In this document: positions 5,840 to 6,705 of the stretch, piece by piece
How the letters are laid out: every line of letters starts with the position of its first letter
Position numbering within the stretch: position 1 is the stretch's first letter
Source of the DNA: Synechococcales cyanobacterium PMM_0073
GTDB lineage: Bacteria > Cyanobacteriota > Cyanobacteriia > Elainellales > Elainellaceae
Direction: 5' to 3'
Length of the DNA: 6,705 bases
NCBI GenBank assembly: GCA_949127695.1
Contig: CASBQH010000427.1
Location: 1 to 6,705, forward strand
The notes under the pieces: generated by a model
Seen by the model: only the letters and a program-made list of their open reading frames with translations
Told to the model about the DNA's origin: nothing
Databases searched by the model: none
Translations under genes and position numbers: made by a program

Positions 5840-6705
5840 GGCTTTCAGATTTTCCCGATAGCTCTGGGTCGCTGTAGCTCTGCGCCTGCGCCTGAAGCTG
5901 CCGAAAGTCAAAGCTGCTGGCAGAGGGCAGCAGCAGCATCCAGCCCAGCGACAGCAGCGCCGAGACCAGCACCGGAGCGATAAAGCTGACCAGCAGATCG
6001 CCGCCAAACGGAATGTTTAACCAGGCCGTAAAGTCCGGCTTGGGGAAAAATAGCGCTCCGGCCAGAATGCCGATAGTCGAACTCCAGAAGGCCATTTTGC
6101 CCGTGAATTTACGCGCATAGAAGCCCAGCACGACCGGAAAAAACGCGCCCGCACAGACCAGATCGGCCAGCAAAAACAGGTAGAGCACATCATAGCCCTG
6201 CGCCGCAATCAGAATCGCAGGCAGGCCAATCGTTACCGTCAGCAGGCGCGAAATTCGCAGCAGCCCGCTCGATTGCATCTGCGGAAACAGCCGAATTAAA
6301 TCAACGGTAAAGACGCTGGCAATTCCGTTCAGCAGCGACGACAGCGTGCTCATCACCAGCGCCAGCGCCAGCACCAGCACCGTCATGACCACCCAGAGCG
6401 GCAGCGCCAGCTGCTGCACCAGCAAGAAAAAGGCACGATCGTCGTTAAAGCCAAAATGTGCCGCCAATAGCCCCAGCCCACCCGCCAGCAAAATCATCGG
6501 CAGAATTACCAGCGCTGAACTGGTGAAGGCTCGGCGCACCGTGCTATCTGTGCGGCAGGCATAGATTCGCTGCCAGTTGCTCTGATTAAACAGCTCGGCA
6601 GCGACAATCGCAATCATCAGGCTCGCGCCGAGCTTGATCCCGTCTAGGTTACGGAGCGTCAGCAGCTCAGGATTATTCAGCCGCACCGGAGCCAATGCCG
6701 CATCC
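5835..6705 (-). CDS. Sodium:solute symporter (SSS family), C-terminal part (partial)
   Basis: The last 289 codons of a Na+-coupled inner-membrane transporter are present; the frame is open to the right edge, so the N-terminal half lies outside. The fragment shows about seven hydrophobic helices. Family hallmarks include FNQSNWQRIYACRTDSTVRRAF-like sequence (near bases 6530-6590), the loop after a core helix seen in SSS proteins, and the helix containing VMSTLSSLLNGIASVFTVDL (about 6300-6355). That helix's STLSS serines correspond to the conserved Na+-site serines of the family. A GYDVLYLFLLADLVCAGAFFPV-type segment (about 6135-6200) resembles the branch containing urea-type (DUR3-like) carriers, but substrate cannot be assigned. 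The C terminus is a short hydrophilic tail with FDFRQLQAQAQSYSDPE and looks complete. It converges on the HTH gene and is probably a separate transcription unit. Confidence 0.88.
   Translation of the reverse strand, partial: DAALAPVRLNNPELLTLRNLDGIKLGASLMIAIVAAELFNQSNWQRIYACRTDSTVRRAFTSSALVILPMILLAGGLGLLAAHFGFNDDRAFFLLVQQLALPLWVVMTVLVLALALVMSTLSSLLNGIASVFTVDLIRLFPQMQSSGLLRISRLLTVTIGLPAILIAAQGYDVLYLFLLADLVCAGAFFPVVLGFYARKFTGKMAFWSSTIGILAGALFFPKPDFTAWLNIPFGGDLLVSFIAPVLVSALLSLGWMLLLPSASSFDFRQLQAQAQSYSDPELSGKSESR

Noticed and set aside
5663..6007. Minus-strand 114-codon frame covering the intergenic gap and the symporter end
   Set aside because: The first part is the symporter in a shifted frame (strings of Cys, Arg and Trp), and the rest runs into non-coding sequence with no ribosome binding site.
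1..6705. HIP1 octamers (GCGATCGC), CRISPR repeats, insertion sequences, tRNA genes
   Set aside because: Looked for by eye on both strands; only partial CGATCG-like strings (for example near 1838) and none of the others were found.

Overview
The window looks like cyanobacterial chromosome of roughly balanced base composition. The evidence is the combination of genes: a DnaX tail with the AAKSFAQ-type FNGQIV block that I associate with cyanobacterial gamma/tau subunits, SufE, a COG0523/CobW GTPase, a WD40 propeller protein, a tiny one-helix membrane protein and a cyanobacterial-style helix-turn-helix (HTH) protein. No copy of the cyanobacterial HIP1 octamer (GCGATCGC) was found by eye, which argues against a strongly HIP1-rich genome. 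No rRNA, tRNA, CRISPR array, transposase or phage gene was seen.

Layout. Positions 1-3166 hold a run of plus-strand genes: the 3' end of a probable dnaX (1-360), sufE (427-861), a COG0523 zinc-chaperone-type GTPase (932-1948), a WD40 protein whose GTG start overlaps the GTPase gene by 13 bases (1936-3030), and an unrecognised 37-residue membrane protein (3053-3166). Facing them, and ending only 17 bases away, is a minus-strand 676-residue Eco57I/TaqI-class adenine-specific DNA methyltransferase (3184-5214). It shares a 110-base divergent spacer with a small plus-strand HTH protein (5325-5666). After a 168-base gap comes the C-terminal part of a minus-strand sodium:solute symporter, cut by the right edge (5835-6705).

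How the genes may work together. SufE feeds sulfur into Fe-S cluster assembly, and the COG0523 protein is a GTP-driven metal-handling protein with an intact CxCC motif and a histidine-rich loop. The WD40 protein is translationally coupled to it and is therefore a candidate physical partner, although its function cannot be read from sequence. The methyltransferase has no recognisable nuclease domain or nuclease gene beside it. It could be a solitary methylase, the methylase half of a split system, or a Type IIG-like protein that has lost cleavage. It is the one accessory-looking gene here. The best candidates for something undescribed are the GTPase-WD40 pair, the 37-residue membrane protein, and the SSB-like acidic tip at the end of the DnaX tail.
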